Assembly (NCBI GenBank): GCA_028281005.1
Contig: JANQKS010000103.1
Coordinates: 1-59,925 of the forward strand
Direction of reading: 5' to 3'
DNA length: 59,925 nucleotides
DNA from: Pseudomonadales bacterium
Lineage (GTDB): Bacteria > Pseudomonadota > Gammaproteobacteria > Pseudomonadales > Azotimanducaceae
Shown here: positions 1-8,637 of the stretch, piece after piece
How the letters are laid out: every line of letters begins with the position of its first letter
How positions within the stretch are numbered: the first letter of the stretch is position 1
Program-made: the position numbers and the translations under genes
The notes under the pieces: model-generated
Databases searched by the model: none
What the model was told of the DNA's origin: nothing
Seen by the model: only the letters and a program-made list of their open reading frames with translations

Positions 1-69
1 TTGGCGCTCTTGAAAAGGTGCCTACATTTCCTGCGAGCGCTGCCTTGCCAGCCCACGCGCCAGTGCCTC
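1..69. repeat. Right part of a palindromic dispersed element (left contig end)
   Basis: Positions 1-59 match 59867-59925 with one mismatch (T at 41 versus C at 59907). The 16-nt end at 54-69 (CACGCGCCAGTGCCTC) is the exact reverse complement of 59839-59854. Combining the two partial copies gives an element of about 97 nt with complementary ends and an AT-richer centre, resembling a REP or MITE-like hairpin. It is cut by the contig boundary here, so its full form is reconstructed rather than seen. Confidence 0.7.
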
Positions 70-200
70 TGAGCTTTTGAGACTTATGCAGAGGCTCCCC
101 AGTTCAGCCTGATGCCGAGGTAGGCAGCAGCGACTTTATTTCGTGGCGGAAGGTGGTAGAGTCCGCGCCCACCTTCGGATCGGATCCCAGTGACCTAAGA

Positions 201-2273
201 ATGAAAAATCAAATCGCAATGGTGCTGCTGTTGGCGCTGAGTTTTGGATGCAGCGAAAACACGTCGGTACAACCTGAAGAAACCGCCAGAGAGATTGCTG
301 CTGCCGTTGATGTTGAGCCTCCGGCACTCGTCACACGCCACACCTTTTTCGACAATCCCGTGCGCACCCAAGGTCGCATCAGCCCAGACGGGAATTGGCT
401 GTCATGGTTAGCGCCCCACGAAGGGGTCATGAACCTTTGGGTTGCACCCACAAGCGACCCAGACGCGGCGCGCGTTGTGACCCGTGAAACCGAGCGCGGC
501 ATACCTGTACATTATTGGGCGCACAACAACGAGTTTTTGCTCTACAGCCAGGACCAGGGTGGCAACGAGAACTATCACATCCATGCAGTTAATTTGAAGA
601 CCGGCGACATCTCTGATCTGACGCCAGTGGGTGATGACGTGCGCGCGACCCTAATGGCGCGCAGCAAGCATCATCCGGACCACATTGCGGTGGGTTTAAA
701 CGACCGCAATCCTCAGTTGTTCGACGCCTACCTTATCAACGTGCGGACCGGGGAGCGTAGCTTAATTGCAGAGAACCCGGGATATCCGGCCTGGGCGGTG
801 GACCATAACCTTGAAGTGCGGATAGCTTGGGAGCAGCTGCCTGGTGGTGCGCGAAACTTGTTGCGGCTGACCGATGGCGACCCTGAAGTGCTGGCGGAAT
901 TTGGCGTGCAGGATGTCATGAACAGTTTTGCCCTCACCTTTGATGCCGACAACACGCACATCTATTTGGTGGATAGCCGCAACCGCAATACCGCAGCCTT
1001 GGTAAAACTAAATTTGGATACCGGTGAGTTCACAACACTCGCCGAAGATCCGCGCGCTGATATTTCCAAAGTGCTCTACAACCTCGCCACCGGGGAGATA
1101 GATGCATACGCTTCGGAGTACTTGCGACTGCAATGGCGTGGTCTGAATGACAGCTACGCAGCGATCCTCGCTGACATGCAGCAGCAAATGCAGGGCGACC
1201 TCTACTTTGTGTCTCGATCTAACGATGGCAACAAGCTGGTCATCGCGACAGATGCACCGGAAGATCCGGGCGTTTACTACCTGTATGACATTGAACAGCA
1301 AACCGCGACGGAAATATTTTCCACCCGGCCGGCGCTGGCGGAGGTATCCCTGCAGCCAATGCAGCCGCTTGAGCTGAAGTCTCGGGATGGGCTCACGCTA
1401 ACGGCTTATTTAACGCTGCCGGAAGGCTCTGATGCGGATGGCGATGGCATACCGGAAACGCCGCAACCCATGGTGTTAATGGTGCATGGCGGTCCGTGGG
1501 CGCGGGACAGTTATGGTTACAACAGCTCGCATCAGTGGCTGTCCGACCGTGGCTACGCGGTGCTATCGGTGAACTATCGCGGCTCGACCGGTTTCGGCAA
1601 GGACTTTTTGAACGCTGCCAAGAAAGAGTTTGCCGGCAAGATGCATGACGATCTGATCGATGCGGTTGAATGGGCGCAGGAAAACAAGATTGCCAACGAA
1701 GTGGCCATCATGGGCGGCTCATACGGCGGATACGCAACGCTGGTGGGTGTCACCTTTACGCCGGATACCTTCGCTTGTGGTGTTGATATAGTCGGGCCTT
1801 CCAATCTGATTACGTTGATCGAGTCCTTCCCTGATTACTGGCGCCCGAGCTTAGAGGCAAATTGGTTTGCCTTCGTCGGTGATCCCAGCAACGAAGCCGA
1901 CCGGGCAGACATGTATAACCGCTCTCCCATTGCACGTGTGGCGGACATCAAAGTGCCTCTGTTGATTGGGCAGGGTGAAAACGATCCACGGGTAACCAAG
2001 GCCGAGTCGGATCAGATTGTGGCAGCCATGGATGAGCGTGGCCTGCCGGTCACCTATTTGAACTACCCCGACGAAGGGCACGGGTTTGCCCGGCCGGAAA
2101 ACCGTATGTCGTTTTTTGCCACTACCGAAGCGTTCTTGAGTAGCTGCCTGGGTGGCCGCTTTGAACCGATAGGCGACGACTTTGCCGGTTCTTCCGTGCA
2201 AGTGCTGCACGGCGCGGAGTATGTTCCCGGCTTAAACGAACAGCTTGTAACGCCGAGCACAGGTGCTGAGTGA
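201..2273 (+). CDS. S9 family prolyl-oligopeptidase-type lipoprotein peptidase
   Basis: A serine peptidase of the prolyl oligopeptidase (S9) family, expected to cleave short peptides in the periplasm. The chosen ATG at 201 is followed by a hydrophobic segment ending in a lipobox-like LSFGC, so the protein is probably a lipoprotein; an upstream GTG at 153 would bury this signal. A beta-propeller-like region covers roughly residues 40-390, followed by an alpha/beta-hydrolase domain. The nucleophile motif GGSYGGY is near residue 503, the acid in GENDPRV near 592 and the histidine in DEGHGF near 624, so the triad is complete. About 690 residues is normal for the family. It is convergent with the CMD-like gene downstream; its physiological substrate is unknown. 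Confidence 0.9.
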   Translation: MKNQIAMVLLLALSFGCSENTSVQPEETAREIAAAVDVEPPALVTRHTFFDNPVRTQGRISPDGNWLSWLAPHEGVMNLWVAPTSDPDAARVVTRETERGIPVHYWAHNNEFLLYSQDQGGNENYHIHAVNLKTGDISDLTPVGDDVRATLMARSKHHPDHIAVGLNDRNPQLFDAYLINVRTGERSLIAENPGYPAWAVDHNLEVRIAWEQLPGGARNLLRLTDGDPEVLAEFGVQDVMNSFALTFDADNTHIYLVDSRNRNTAALVKLNLDTGEFTTLAEDPRADISKVLYNLATGEIDAYASEYLRLQWRGLNDSYAAILADMQQQMQGDLYFVSRSNDGNKLVIATDAPEDPGVYYLYDIEQQTATEIFSTRPALAEVSLQPMQPLELKSRDGLTLTAYLTLPEGSDADGDGIPETPQPMVLMVHGGPWARDSYGYNSSHQWLSDRGYAVLSVNYRGSTGFGKDFLNAAKKEFAGKMHDDLIDAVEWAQENKIANEVAIMGGSYGGYATLVGVTFTPDTFACGVDIVGPSNLITLIESFPDYWRPSLEANWFAFVGDPSNEADRADMYNRSPIARVADIKVPLLIGQGENDPRVTKAESDQIVAAMDERGLPVTYLNYPDEGHGFARPENRMSFFATTEAFLSSCLGGRFEPIGDDFAGSSVQVLHGAEYVPGLNEQLVTPSTGAE

Positions 2274-2330
2274 AGACGGAGGTTCGGTAGCGGGTCTGAG
2301 GGGCGAAATGCAGTGTATTGCAGCAGCACC

Positions 2331-3461
2331 CTAAGCGCTGCGATTTATCATCGCATGCTGAGCAGAAGGGTATGCAGTGAGATTTAGCTCATCCTGCACC
2401 TGCCTCGCCATCTCGGACTCCAGGTTGTCATAGGGGATACCGATGGGATCAGCAATGCGCACCATACGCTGGAAGTTGGCCGCCACCCCGGCAGCGTCAA
2501 CCAGTACGGCTGGACCCGCGGCATCCAGTAATGCCTGCCGCGCAGTAGGCAGCGTTTCCTGATCGCGCTTCGCCACCGCTTCGGCAAACTGCATCAGCTG
2601 AGCACCAAACTCAATGCCTTGATCTGCACTGTCTAAGTCTCCGCCAATACCCTGAATGTTGACTGCGGTGTTGGTTCTCTGTGCGCTCGCACGGAGCATC
2701 GATGCATGTGCGTTGGTTCAGTAAAAACACTCATTAACCGCGGAGACTCTACCGGCCACCAATTCCATCTGTAACCGGTTAATCGCGCGGCTGTCGTCCT
2801 TGAAGTAATCGCGCATCTTCTCAAGCGCCAGATATTGCACCGCTGCAATTTCTCGCCACTCACGTAAAGCGTTAGGCACCAGGGTCAGCGCCCGTACTAC
2901 ATTCGCTGCAAAACCTGCTGGCCATAGGTCCGCTTCGTTACCCGCCGCGCCTGCGGGTGGCACCGTCGGCACAAAACCAATGTCTTCGCTGAGATTGGCG
3001 GGAGTGTATTGGCTGGTTTCACCCGGCTGCGGTTCAGGCAGCGTTTCCACCTCTATACCCAGCGCACGGTTAAACTCATCGATGCTGAACACAGCCACCA
3101 CAACACCAACCAATTCTACGTAGGCGGCTTTACTCAAGCCGTTGGTATCATTGTCATTGATGTATGTCTGCGTGATGCGGTTCTGATCGGTGACAACCCG
3201 GTGCACCGCATCCACGACAAGCTCCGGTAGGTTGCCGCTGTGGGTATGCTGGCCCGCAAAGGTATACGGTGAAAGCGCAAGTTTACGTGCCGCACAAAAC
3301 TCACAGGTGAGCGCGTTACGCGTTTCCTGCGCAATGGCGATACGTTCCGCGCCGGTCCACCAAGTACCCGGAGCGGCTAATTTTGCCCAGTACGCGCGAT
3401 ACGCTTCACCTATGTCCTCCCTGACGGGATAGGGGGCGTCTTGATAGCCAAAATACTTCAT
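2331..3461 (-). CDS. CMD/AhpD-like protein with in-frame TGA in a CxxU motif (candidate selenoprotein)
   Basis: Two reading segments (3461-2718 and downstream to 2331) are in the same frame and separated only by a TGA at 2718-2720. Read through, they give 376 residues of the carboxymuconolactone decarboxylase / AhpD-like family, thiol-based peroxidase-type proteins. A first CxxC is at residues 53-56 (CEFC). The second is C245-F-Y-TGA248 followed by T-N-A-H-A, where Cys homologues are expected to have CxxC with a downstream His. The TGA thus sits exactly on a redox cysteine position, as in selenocysteine proteins, and a hairpin follows it. AhpD-like selenoproteins are known from marine metagenomes. 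A nonsense mutation of a Cys codon or a sequencing error is the alternative. It lies 34 bp after the esterase gene and is probably co-transcribed with it. Confidence 0.75.
2677..2696 (-). promoter_or_regulatory. SECIS-like hairpin downstream of TGA
   Basis: On the transcript of the CMD-like gene, nucleotides 22-41 after the UGA fold as CUC-C-GUGC, a GAGC loop, then GCAC-A-GAG: seven base pairs with one C-A mismatch. The apical loop starts with G and begins 30 nt after the UGA, within the spacing and loop-G rules published for bacterial SECIS elements. This is a hand fold; a selenocysteine role is inferred. Confidence 0.5.
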
Positions 3462-3495
3462 TTGTGCCCCCCGGATGGCGTTCAGCGCTGCGTGG

Positions 3496-5037
3496 CTACA
3501 AACCGCCGATTTGCGCGTCTACCTCGTTCCACACTGCTCGCTCCGGACCAAATGGATCACTTTTTACCTGCAGTGGATCTCCAAACAAGGCGGTGGAGCG
3601 CGTCGCTTCTGCATAAGTTTGCCAGTCGCTGAGCGCCTCGGTGCGTGGATCGCCCGTACTGGCAAACGCCAACCACGCATCCTGCACGTGTTGCGCCAAC
3701 GTGTCCGCTGCGGGCCCATGTCCGAAAAATTCACTGCTGCCTTCGCTGAACTCGTGTGTCCCGAAAACAAAGCCAATGTCGATGGCGTGGGGTGAACCCA
3801 AATTGCCGTCACCCCAGGGAGAATCCCAGGCAAACAGGTACTGGTATGCGTTCTGCCCTCTTGCGGCATAGGTTTCCGCCAGGCGAATGGCGGGGATGCG
3901 GAATATGCGATCAGTTTCTATGGCGGCAAACAGGTCGTTGGGTTCCGCAGCCTGGCCGCGCGCGATGCGTGCATCTCGGTAGGCGCTTATGACTTTTGCA
4001 GGATCTTCCATACGCATAGACAACGCGCCTTCGAGCATCGCGTCGTCGAAATTGACTTCAAATCCCCGCATCGAGGTGAACAGCCGCCACTCGTCCCTGG
4101 TAGCGCCGACCATGATGGGTATGCCGTCCGCAGAGCCGTTGGCGACATTGTTAATAGGCAGGCCCGATAGCTGTGTGCCGTCAACGCAGGGTTGGAAAAC
4201 CATCGCCCCACCCAGTTTAGCGCTGGCCGCTTGCCCCGCGTTGATGAGCGCTTCCGGATCCAGTGCCAGAAACTCCTCCACACCGGCGTTGGTCGAAATG
4301 CCAACACTGTCCAGAACTGCTTCTGCGACTTCCGCGGCTTTTGCTGTGGTCTGTGCGGTACTGCAGGCGCCACTTTGTGGGATGGCTCTGTGGAATAGAC
4401 CCTGTGCGGGATCAAAAGCCAGTAGGGCGCCAACACTCATACCTCCTGCGGACTCACCGAAGATGGTGACGCGGTTTGCATCTCCGCCAAAGCGTTCGAT
4501 GTTGTCCCGCACCCAGACCAGTGCTTGCACCTGGTCGAGCAAGCCTTCATTGCCTGTGGCAGGGATGCGACCGCCGGTGACTTCGTTGAGGTTTAGGAAT
4601 CCCAGTGCACCCAAGCGGTAATTGATGGTCACTATCACTGCATCTCCGCGCTGGGCCAGTGTGGTCCCGTCATACATGGGGGTGCCACCGGTACCGCCGG
4701 AGAAACCACCACCGTGGATCCACACGAGGACCGGCCGCTTGCGGTCATCTAGCCCGGGCGTCCATACGTTTAGATACAGACAATCTTCGTTGCGGTTGGC
4801 AGCAGCACCCGCGTTGAACGCAAAATCCAGCGGGCCCATGCCTTCCATGATGGGCTGCCATGATTGGCCGCTCCAATCATTTACCTCTAAAACACCAGTC
4901 CACGGCTCTGGTGCCTCGGGCGCTGCCCAACGACGCTCCGCGACAGGTGGTGCCGCAAATGGAATACCCAGAAAGGTGTGCAGACCATTTATTTCGGTGC
5001 CGTTCACGCGGCCATACTGTGTTTCTACGATTGCCAT
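3496..5037 (-). CDS. Type-B carboxylesterase
   Basis: A 513-residue alpha/beta-hydrolase of the carboxylesterase type B (esterase/lipase) family that should hydrolyse carboxylic esters. The oxyanion-hole HGGGF lies near residue 110 and the nucleophile elbow GESAGGMS near residue 195; an H-G-P motif towards the C-terminus fits the catalytic histidine region. No signal peptide is visible, suggesting a cytoplasmic enzyme. Length is typical. It is the first gene of a leftward pair with the CMD-like gene and is divergent from the ArsR gene at 5212, so that regulator may control both directions. Confidence 0.9.
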   Translation of the reverse strand: MAIVETQYGRVNGTEINGLHTFLGIPFAAPPVAERRWAAPEAPEPWTGVLEVNDWSGQSWQPIMEGMGPLDFAFNAGAAANRNEDCLYLNVWTPGLDDRKRPVLVWIHGGGFSGGTGGTPMYDGTTLAQRGDAVIVTINYRLGALGFLNLNEVTGGRIPATGNEGLLDQVQALVWVRDNIERFGGDANRVTIFGESAGGMSVGALLAFDPAQGLFHRAIPQSGACSTAQTTAKAAEVAEAVLDSVGISTNAGVEEFLALDPEALINAGQAASAKLGGAMVFQPCVDGTQLSGLPINNVANGSADGIPIMVGATRDEWRLFTSMRGFEVNFDDAMLEGALSMRMEDPAKVISAYRDARIARGQAAEPNDLFAAIETDRIFRIPAIRLAETYAARGQNAYQYLFAWDSPWGDGNLGSPHAIDIGFVFGTHEFSEGSSEFFGHGPAADTLAQHVQDAWLAFASTGDPRTEALSDWQTYAEATRSTALFGDPLQVKSDPFGPERAVWNEVDAQIGGL

Positions 5038-5178
5038 TTTTCCCCCTCGAATCAGTGCGCCGGTAGCTAAGACTTGCGATCCAAATTGTCGCTGTCATAG
5101 CGCCTTTAGCGCCACACTATAGCGGTAGTTAGATGGCGTCCACACGGTTCCAGTCGGTGGGATTGGCCGATGGGGTTG

Positions 5179-5207
5179 AAATAGTTTCCTATTTATGAAA
5201 TTATTTC
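5179..5207. promoter_or_regulatory. Two adjacent dyads in the esterase/ArsR divergent promoter
   Basis: AAATAG-TTTC-CTATTT at 5179-5194 is a perfect 6-bp dyad, and GAAATTATTTC at 5197-5207 is a perfect odd palindrome. They lie directly upstream of the ArsR start at 5212 in an AT-rich intergenic stretch, the usual place for an autoregulatory ArsR operator. Binding is inferred. Confidence 0.45.
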
Positions 5208-5211
5208 TTAT

Positions 5212-5571
5212 ATGCTAAATCAATTAACTGCCCTTGACAGCGAACTTGATGCGCTGGCCGACCCAACACGGCGCGCGATTGTGGAGCTGCTTGTCCAGGC
5301 CCCGCATCGTGCCAGTGACTTGGCCGACGCTATCGGTGTGACCCGATCACGCATGAGCAAACACTTGCGCATCCTGCTCGACGCGGGTATTGCGCGAGAC
5401 GAACGCCCCGCCGCCGACGCACGCGCACGGATCTTCCATCTGCAACCCGATGCCATGAGCGAAATGCGTCGTTGGTTGGAGACACTGCAGCAGCAATGGG
5501 ATGCCCAACTACAGTCGTTTAAACAACATGTGGAACGGCAAGTACCAAAACCCGACGGTAAAAAGCCCTAG
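5212..5571 (+). CDS. ArsR-family winged-helix regulator (non-metal type)
   Basis: A 119-residue ArsR/SmtB-type DNA-binding protein. The winged helix covers about residues 10-90, with the recognition-helix region near VTRSRMSKHLRIL. It has no cysteines for a metal site, unlike the second ArsR protein of this window. This subtype is commonly found beside SRPBCC (AHSA1) genes, as here. No clear Shine-Dalgarno precedes the ATG at 5212. It probably controls itself and the SRPBCC-VOC gene 70 bp downstream, possibly also the divergent esterase. The effector is unknown. Confidence 0.88.
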   Translation: MLNQLTALDSELDALADPTRRAIVELLVQAPHRASDLADAIGVTRSRMSKHLRILLDAGIARDERPAADARARIFHLQPDAMSEMRRWLETLQQQWDAQLQSFKQHVERQVPKPDGKKP

Positions 5572-5587
5572 ATGCAAACGTATGTGA

Positions 5588-5640
5588 GAAACAAGAGTCG
5601 AGAATCGAGGAACGAGGAACAAGGAACGAGGAAAAGAAAC
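5588..5640 (+). repeat. Purine-rich degenerate 7-bp tandem repeat
   Basis: Between the ArsR and SRPBCC genes the + strand is almost only A and G, arranged as degenerate heptamers of the type GAACGAG / GGAACAA, about six units. It ends directly at the start codon of the next gene, so part of it must serve as that gene's ribosome-binding region. Confidence 0.6.
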
Positions 5641-5641
5641 G

Positions 5642-6466
5642 ATGAGCGAGCAACCGAACACCCAACGCAAACCCAACTCCATTTCATCCTCCGTCGAGGT
5701 TGCCGCCGACCCCGCTACCACGTTCAAAGTGTTCACCGAAGAGGTGAACTGTTGGTGGTTGCAAGGGCCGATCAACTTTCACGACTCCACACGTGCTTAT
5801 GAGATGCGTATTGAGCCAGGGCTGGGCGGACGCGTGTTAGAGGTGTATGACCTGGATACCGGCGAAGGGCATGAGCTTGCAACCATTACCCATTGGGAGC
5901 CCGGTGCGCGTTTGGCCTGGAAAAGTTTGATCGACGACGTCGACACCGAAGTGACTTTTGAAGCCATTGCCTCCGGCACCCTGGTTACCGTAGTTGCAAC
6001 GATCAAAGGGGAAGACCGCGGCGGCAGCGCTTGGGTGGGTATGACTCCGACGTGGCTGGCGCGATGGTTTGAGCGGCGCGAGCATGAAGCGCACACACCT
6101 TTGCAGATGGCGAAACTTGCCCTGGTTGTGCACTACGCGGATCCAATCGCTGCCGCACACTGGTTGCAGGACGTATTTGGCTTTTCCGCTGCCTCACCCA
6201 TACCCGAAGCATTCACCGACCACACTTGGATAGAGTTTCACGTCGGCAACGTCTCTCTTATTTTGTTTGCCGGAACGGCAGGGCACGAGGGTGTGACGCA
6301 CACACCCTGGGTGTTTGTCGACGATTTAGACGCTCAGTATGGCCATGTCACTGTGCGTGGGGCTGAAATTGTTGAAGAACCCACACATCACGGCGCACGC
6401 TGGTTCACGGCAAAAGACCTTGGCGGCCACCAGTGGACGTTTGCCCAGGCGAGCCCGCGTATGTAG
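5642..6466 (+). CDS. SRPBCC (AHSA1-like) and VOC/glyoxalase domain fusion
   Basis: 274 residues with two small-molecule-binding folds. Residues about 14-155 resemble the SRPBCC/AHSA1 family (WW at the ligand-pocket entrance, GGR-LE and HWEPGARLAW motifs). Residues about 155-270 resemble a vicinal-oxygen-chelate (glyoxalase/bleomycin-resistance) domain ending in the typical GGHQWTFAQ. VOC metal-site residues cannot be assigned with certainty. The gene follows an ArsR regulator, a frequent pairing in which the regulator controls the SRPBCC gene. A role in binding or modifying a hydrophobic or toxic compound is inference. Confidence 0.8.
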   Translation: MSEQPNTQRKPNSISSSVEVAADPATTFKVFTEEVNCWWLQGPINFHDSTRAYEMRIEPGLGGRVLEVYDLDTGEGHELATITHWEPGARLAWKSLIDDVDTEVTFEAIASGTLVTVVATIKGEDRGGSAWVGMTPTWLARWFERREHEAHTPLQMAKLALVVHYADPIAAAHWLQDVFGFSAASPIPEAFTDHTWIEFHVGNVSLILFAGTAGHEGVTHTPWVFVDDLDAQYGHVTVRGAEIVEEPTHHGARWFTAKDLGGHQWTFAQASPRM

Positions 6467-6486
6467 TTCTGATGCAAAAGTGTTGT

Positions 6487-7176
6487 TCAGTCTAGGTAGC
6501 TGAACTCTCGCTCAAGCAGCGCTTGCGCAGGAAGCTCAAGCGGCTCGCCATGGCAGAAGAGGACGCGCTGGGGTTGCCATCCCCTGATCGTGTTTAAGGC
6601 GGCTCGCGCCGCAGCTTTATCGTTGGTGAACCATCGGTAGAGGCGGGGGATGCCGCCGTTGGGGTAGGTTACCCCTTCAAATTTCAGAAACATCCTCGGA
6701 AGGAAGCTCACACCGTCTGCTTTCAAGTTAACCATCAGATCAGTAAAGATCAGGCTGCGGCTGGCTCTGTGAAAAAACACGGCCTCCTGAAACATGCGAT
6801 TCCCACCAAAGATGACCTGGTCAATGTCGTTTGCGTACAGGCTAGCAGCTTGGTTGCTAAGGAGTTCTGCGGTAGATAAGGAGGGAATTTTCTTCCTAAG
6901 TTCTTCCTCCGCGAACACTACAGCGTCTGGAAACGCCTCTCGCCAAGGCTCGATAAACAGATGGTGAAACTTGTTTGGCCCGACGAGCGCCGCGACATCA
7001 CCTCCAAGATCATTCAGGAAGGCCCGCGTCTGCGCATTTAACTCGATTGGTGAATGTACCCAAAGACATCCATCTTGGAGGCGCACCACGGTCATTCGAG
7101 TGTTCATGGAAGCGCCCGCGAACACTAGGTCGGGGCCATCCATCGTCCAGATATCGTTGCTGATCTCTACTACCAT
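6487..7176 (-). CDS. DUF4336 protein, metallo-beta-lactamase-fold relative
   Basis: A 229-residue protein resembling DUF4336, a family distantly related to metallo-beta-lactamase hydrolases. Supporting features are the N-terminal IWTMDGP, the VGPNKFHHLF segment near residue 80 and the C-terminal VLFCHGEP. The canonical HxHxDH metal motif is absent and only the GPNKFHH histidines remain, so catalytic activity is doubtful. No signal peptide is visible. It is convergent with the SRPBCC-VOC gene and divergent from the AAA+ gene. Its function is unknown. Confidence 0.75.
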   Translation of the reverse strand: MVVEISNDIWTMDGPDLVFAGASMNTRMTVVRLQDGCLWVHSPIELNAQTRAFLNDLGGDVAALVGPNKFHHLFIEPWREAFPDAVVFAEEELRKKIPSLSTAELLSNQAASLYANDIDQVIFGGNRMFQEAVFFHRASRSLIFTDLMVNLKADGVSFLPRMFLKFEGVTYPNGGIPRLYRWFTNDKAAARAALNTIRGWQPQRVLFCHGEPLELPAQALLEREFSYLD

Positions 7177-7273
7177 GAGGCTAGGCTACAGATCGGATTG
7201 AAGGACGGAAAGTTTATTAGCCAGACTTGGCCTTTTTATTCCGCAAAATCAAAAATGAACCTATCCCGCACAG

Positions 7274-7302
7274 CCTGTGACCTACGCTCTAACTATCACA
7301 GG
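7274..7302. promoter_or_regulatory. Dyad overlapping the ribosome-binding site of the TPR-AAA+ gene
   Basis: CCTGTGA at 7274-7280 and TCACAGG at 7296-7302 form a perfect 7-bp inverted repeat with a 15-nt spacer. The right arm overlaps the AGGAG before the GTG start at 7311. It could be a repressor operator or an RNA hairpin limiting translation. Confidence 0.4.
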
Positions 7303-7310
7303 AGAGCGTT

Positions 7311-8627
7311 GTGGCAGAGAACTTCACTTCTCAGAATCCCCTCATTGAGAACTTGCGTGCGCTGATCGAACAGCAGCCGGACAACATTGCGTTGCGTCTG
7401 CAGCTGGCGCAGCTGCATCAGCAAGATTCGCAACATAAGGAGGCGTTGGCGCTCTGCCAGGCTATCCTTACCCAGGAACCCACAAACGTAGACGCCATGG
7501 CTTGTGCCGCCAAAGCGGCAACGGGTTTAGGTGACACCGCTACCGCTGAAGGGTATGCCCGCTTACTTGCCGCGCTTGCACCCGAAGCGCCGCCACCTGT
7601 TGAAAGTGTCAAACCAGCTGCGGCCACACCAACGCCGATTGATCAAGATGCCGCGCCCCAGCCTGTACTGGTACACGAGGCCAGTGACGATGCGGCAGAT
7701 GACCATCCCGGGGATAACGTGGTTGCCTTGCATGCCGTTGCTGATGCGAGTGATGCAAACGCTAAGTCTGGGATCACTCTTGCGGATGTTGCTGGCTTGG
7801 AGGAGGTCAAACGGCGCATAGAAATCAGCTTTCTAGCACCCATGCGCGACCCCAAGCTGCGCCGCATGTACAAAAAATCGCTAAACGGTGGTCTGTTGCT
7901 GTATGGCCCACCAGGGTGTGGCAAAACGTTTGTCGCCCGCGCCATTGCCGGGGAACTGGGTGCCTCGTTCATTCACGTTGCCCTTGATGATGTCCTCGAC
8001 ATGTGGATGGGTGAAAGCGAACGTAAATTACACGCGCTGTTTGAACAGGCGCGGTCCTCAGCGCCGTGTGTGATCTTCTTTGACGAAATAGAAGCACTGG
8101 GGCGTAAGCGCGGCTTGATGCGAGGTTCGGCGCATTACTCGAATATTGTCAATCAGCTCCTGACCGAGATGGATGGGGTGGATGCAAAAAACGAAGGTGT
8201 CTTTGTCCTTGGTGCCACCAACCAGCCTTGGGACGTGGATTCTGCGCTGCGCCGTCCGGGGCGATTTGACCGCACGCTGTTGGTACTGCCACCGGATGTG
8301 GCGGCCCGTCATCACATCCTCTCTCAGGCGATGGCAGAACGGCCCGCCGATGAAATCGATTTCGACTGGGTGGTGAAGCGTACGCAAGATTACTCCGGTG
8401 CTGATCTCGTGCACCTATGCGACAGCGCCACGGAGCTTGCGCTGGAAGACGCCATTACAAGCGGCAATGTTCGCGGTGTAACCCAGCGGGACTTTCGCCG
8501 CGCCATTAAAGACGTCAAATCAAGTATCGGCCCGTGGTTGGAGTCGGCGCGGAACTTTGCAATGTACAGCAACGATGAGGCTTACAAAGACCTCAACACG
8601 TTCCTACGCAGCCGCCGGTTGATCTGA
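7311..8627 (+). CDS. TPR-AAA+ ATPase (spastin/Cdc48-like AAA module)
   Basis: 438 residues starting at GTG with an AGGAG upstream. Residues 1-90 contain tetratricopeptide-like repeats, 90-150 are a low-complexity linker, and 150-420 form a classical AAA domain. Visible motifs are Walker A GPPGCGKT, Walker B IFFDEIEAL, sensor-1 GATNQP and the arginine-finger region RRPGRFDR. The pore loop reads MWMGESE, as in classical AAA unfoldases. It likely uses ATP to remodel or unfold partners recruited through its TPR part. The gene is followed 10 bp later by a TPR-membrane protein and then by a broken trypsin-like gene, which suggests a joint envelope quality-control role. Confidence 0.88.
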   Translation: MAENFTSQNPLIENLRALIEQQPDNIALRLQLAQLHQQDSQHKEALALCQAILTQEPTNVDAMACAAKAATGLGDTATAEGYARLLAALAPEAPPPVESVKPAAATPTPIDQDAAPQPVLVHEASDDAADDHPGDNVVALHAVADASDANAKSGITLADVAGLEEVKRRIEISFLAPMRDPKLRRMYKKSLNGGLLLYGPPGCGKTFVARAIAGELGASFIHVALDDVLDMWMGESERKLHALFEQARSSAPCVIFFDEIEALGRKRGLMRGSAHYSNIVNQLLTEMDGVDAKNEGVFVLGATNQPWDVDSALRRPGRFDRTLLVLPPDVAARHHILSQAMAERPADEIDFDWVVKRTQDYSGADLVHLCDSATELALEDAITSGNVRGVTQRDFRRAIKDVKSSIGPWLESARNFAMYSNDEAYKDLNTFLRSRRLI

Positions 8628-8637
8628 GCGTAGCCGC

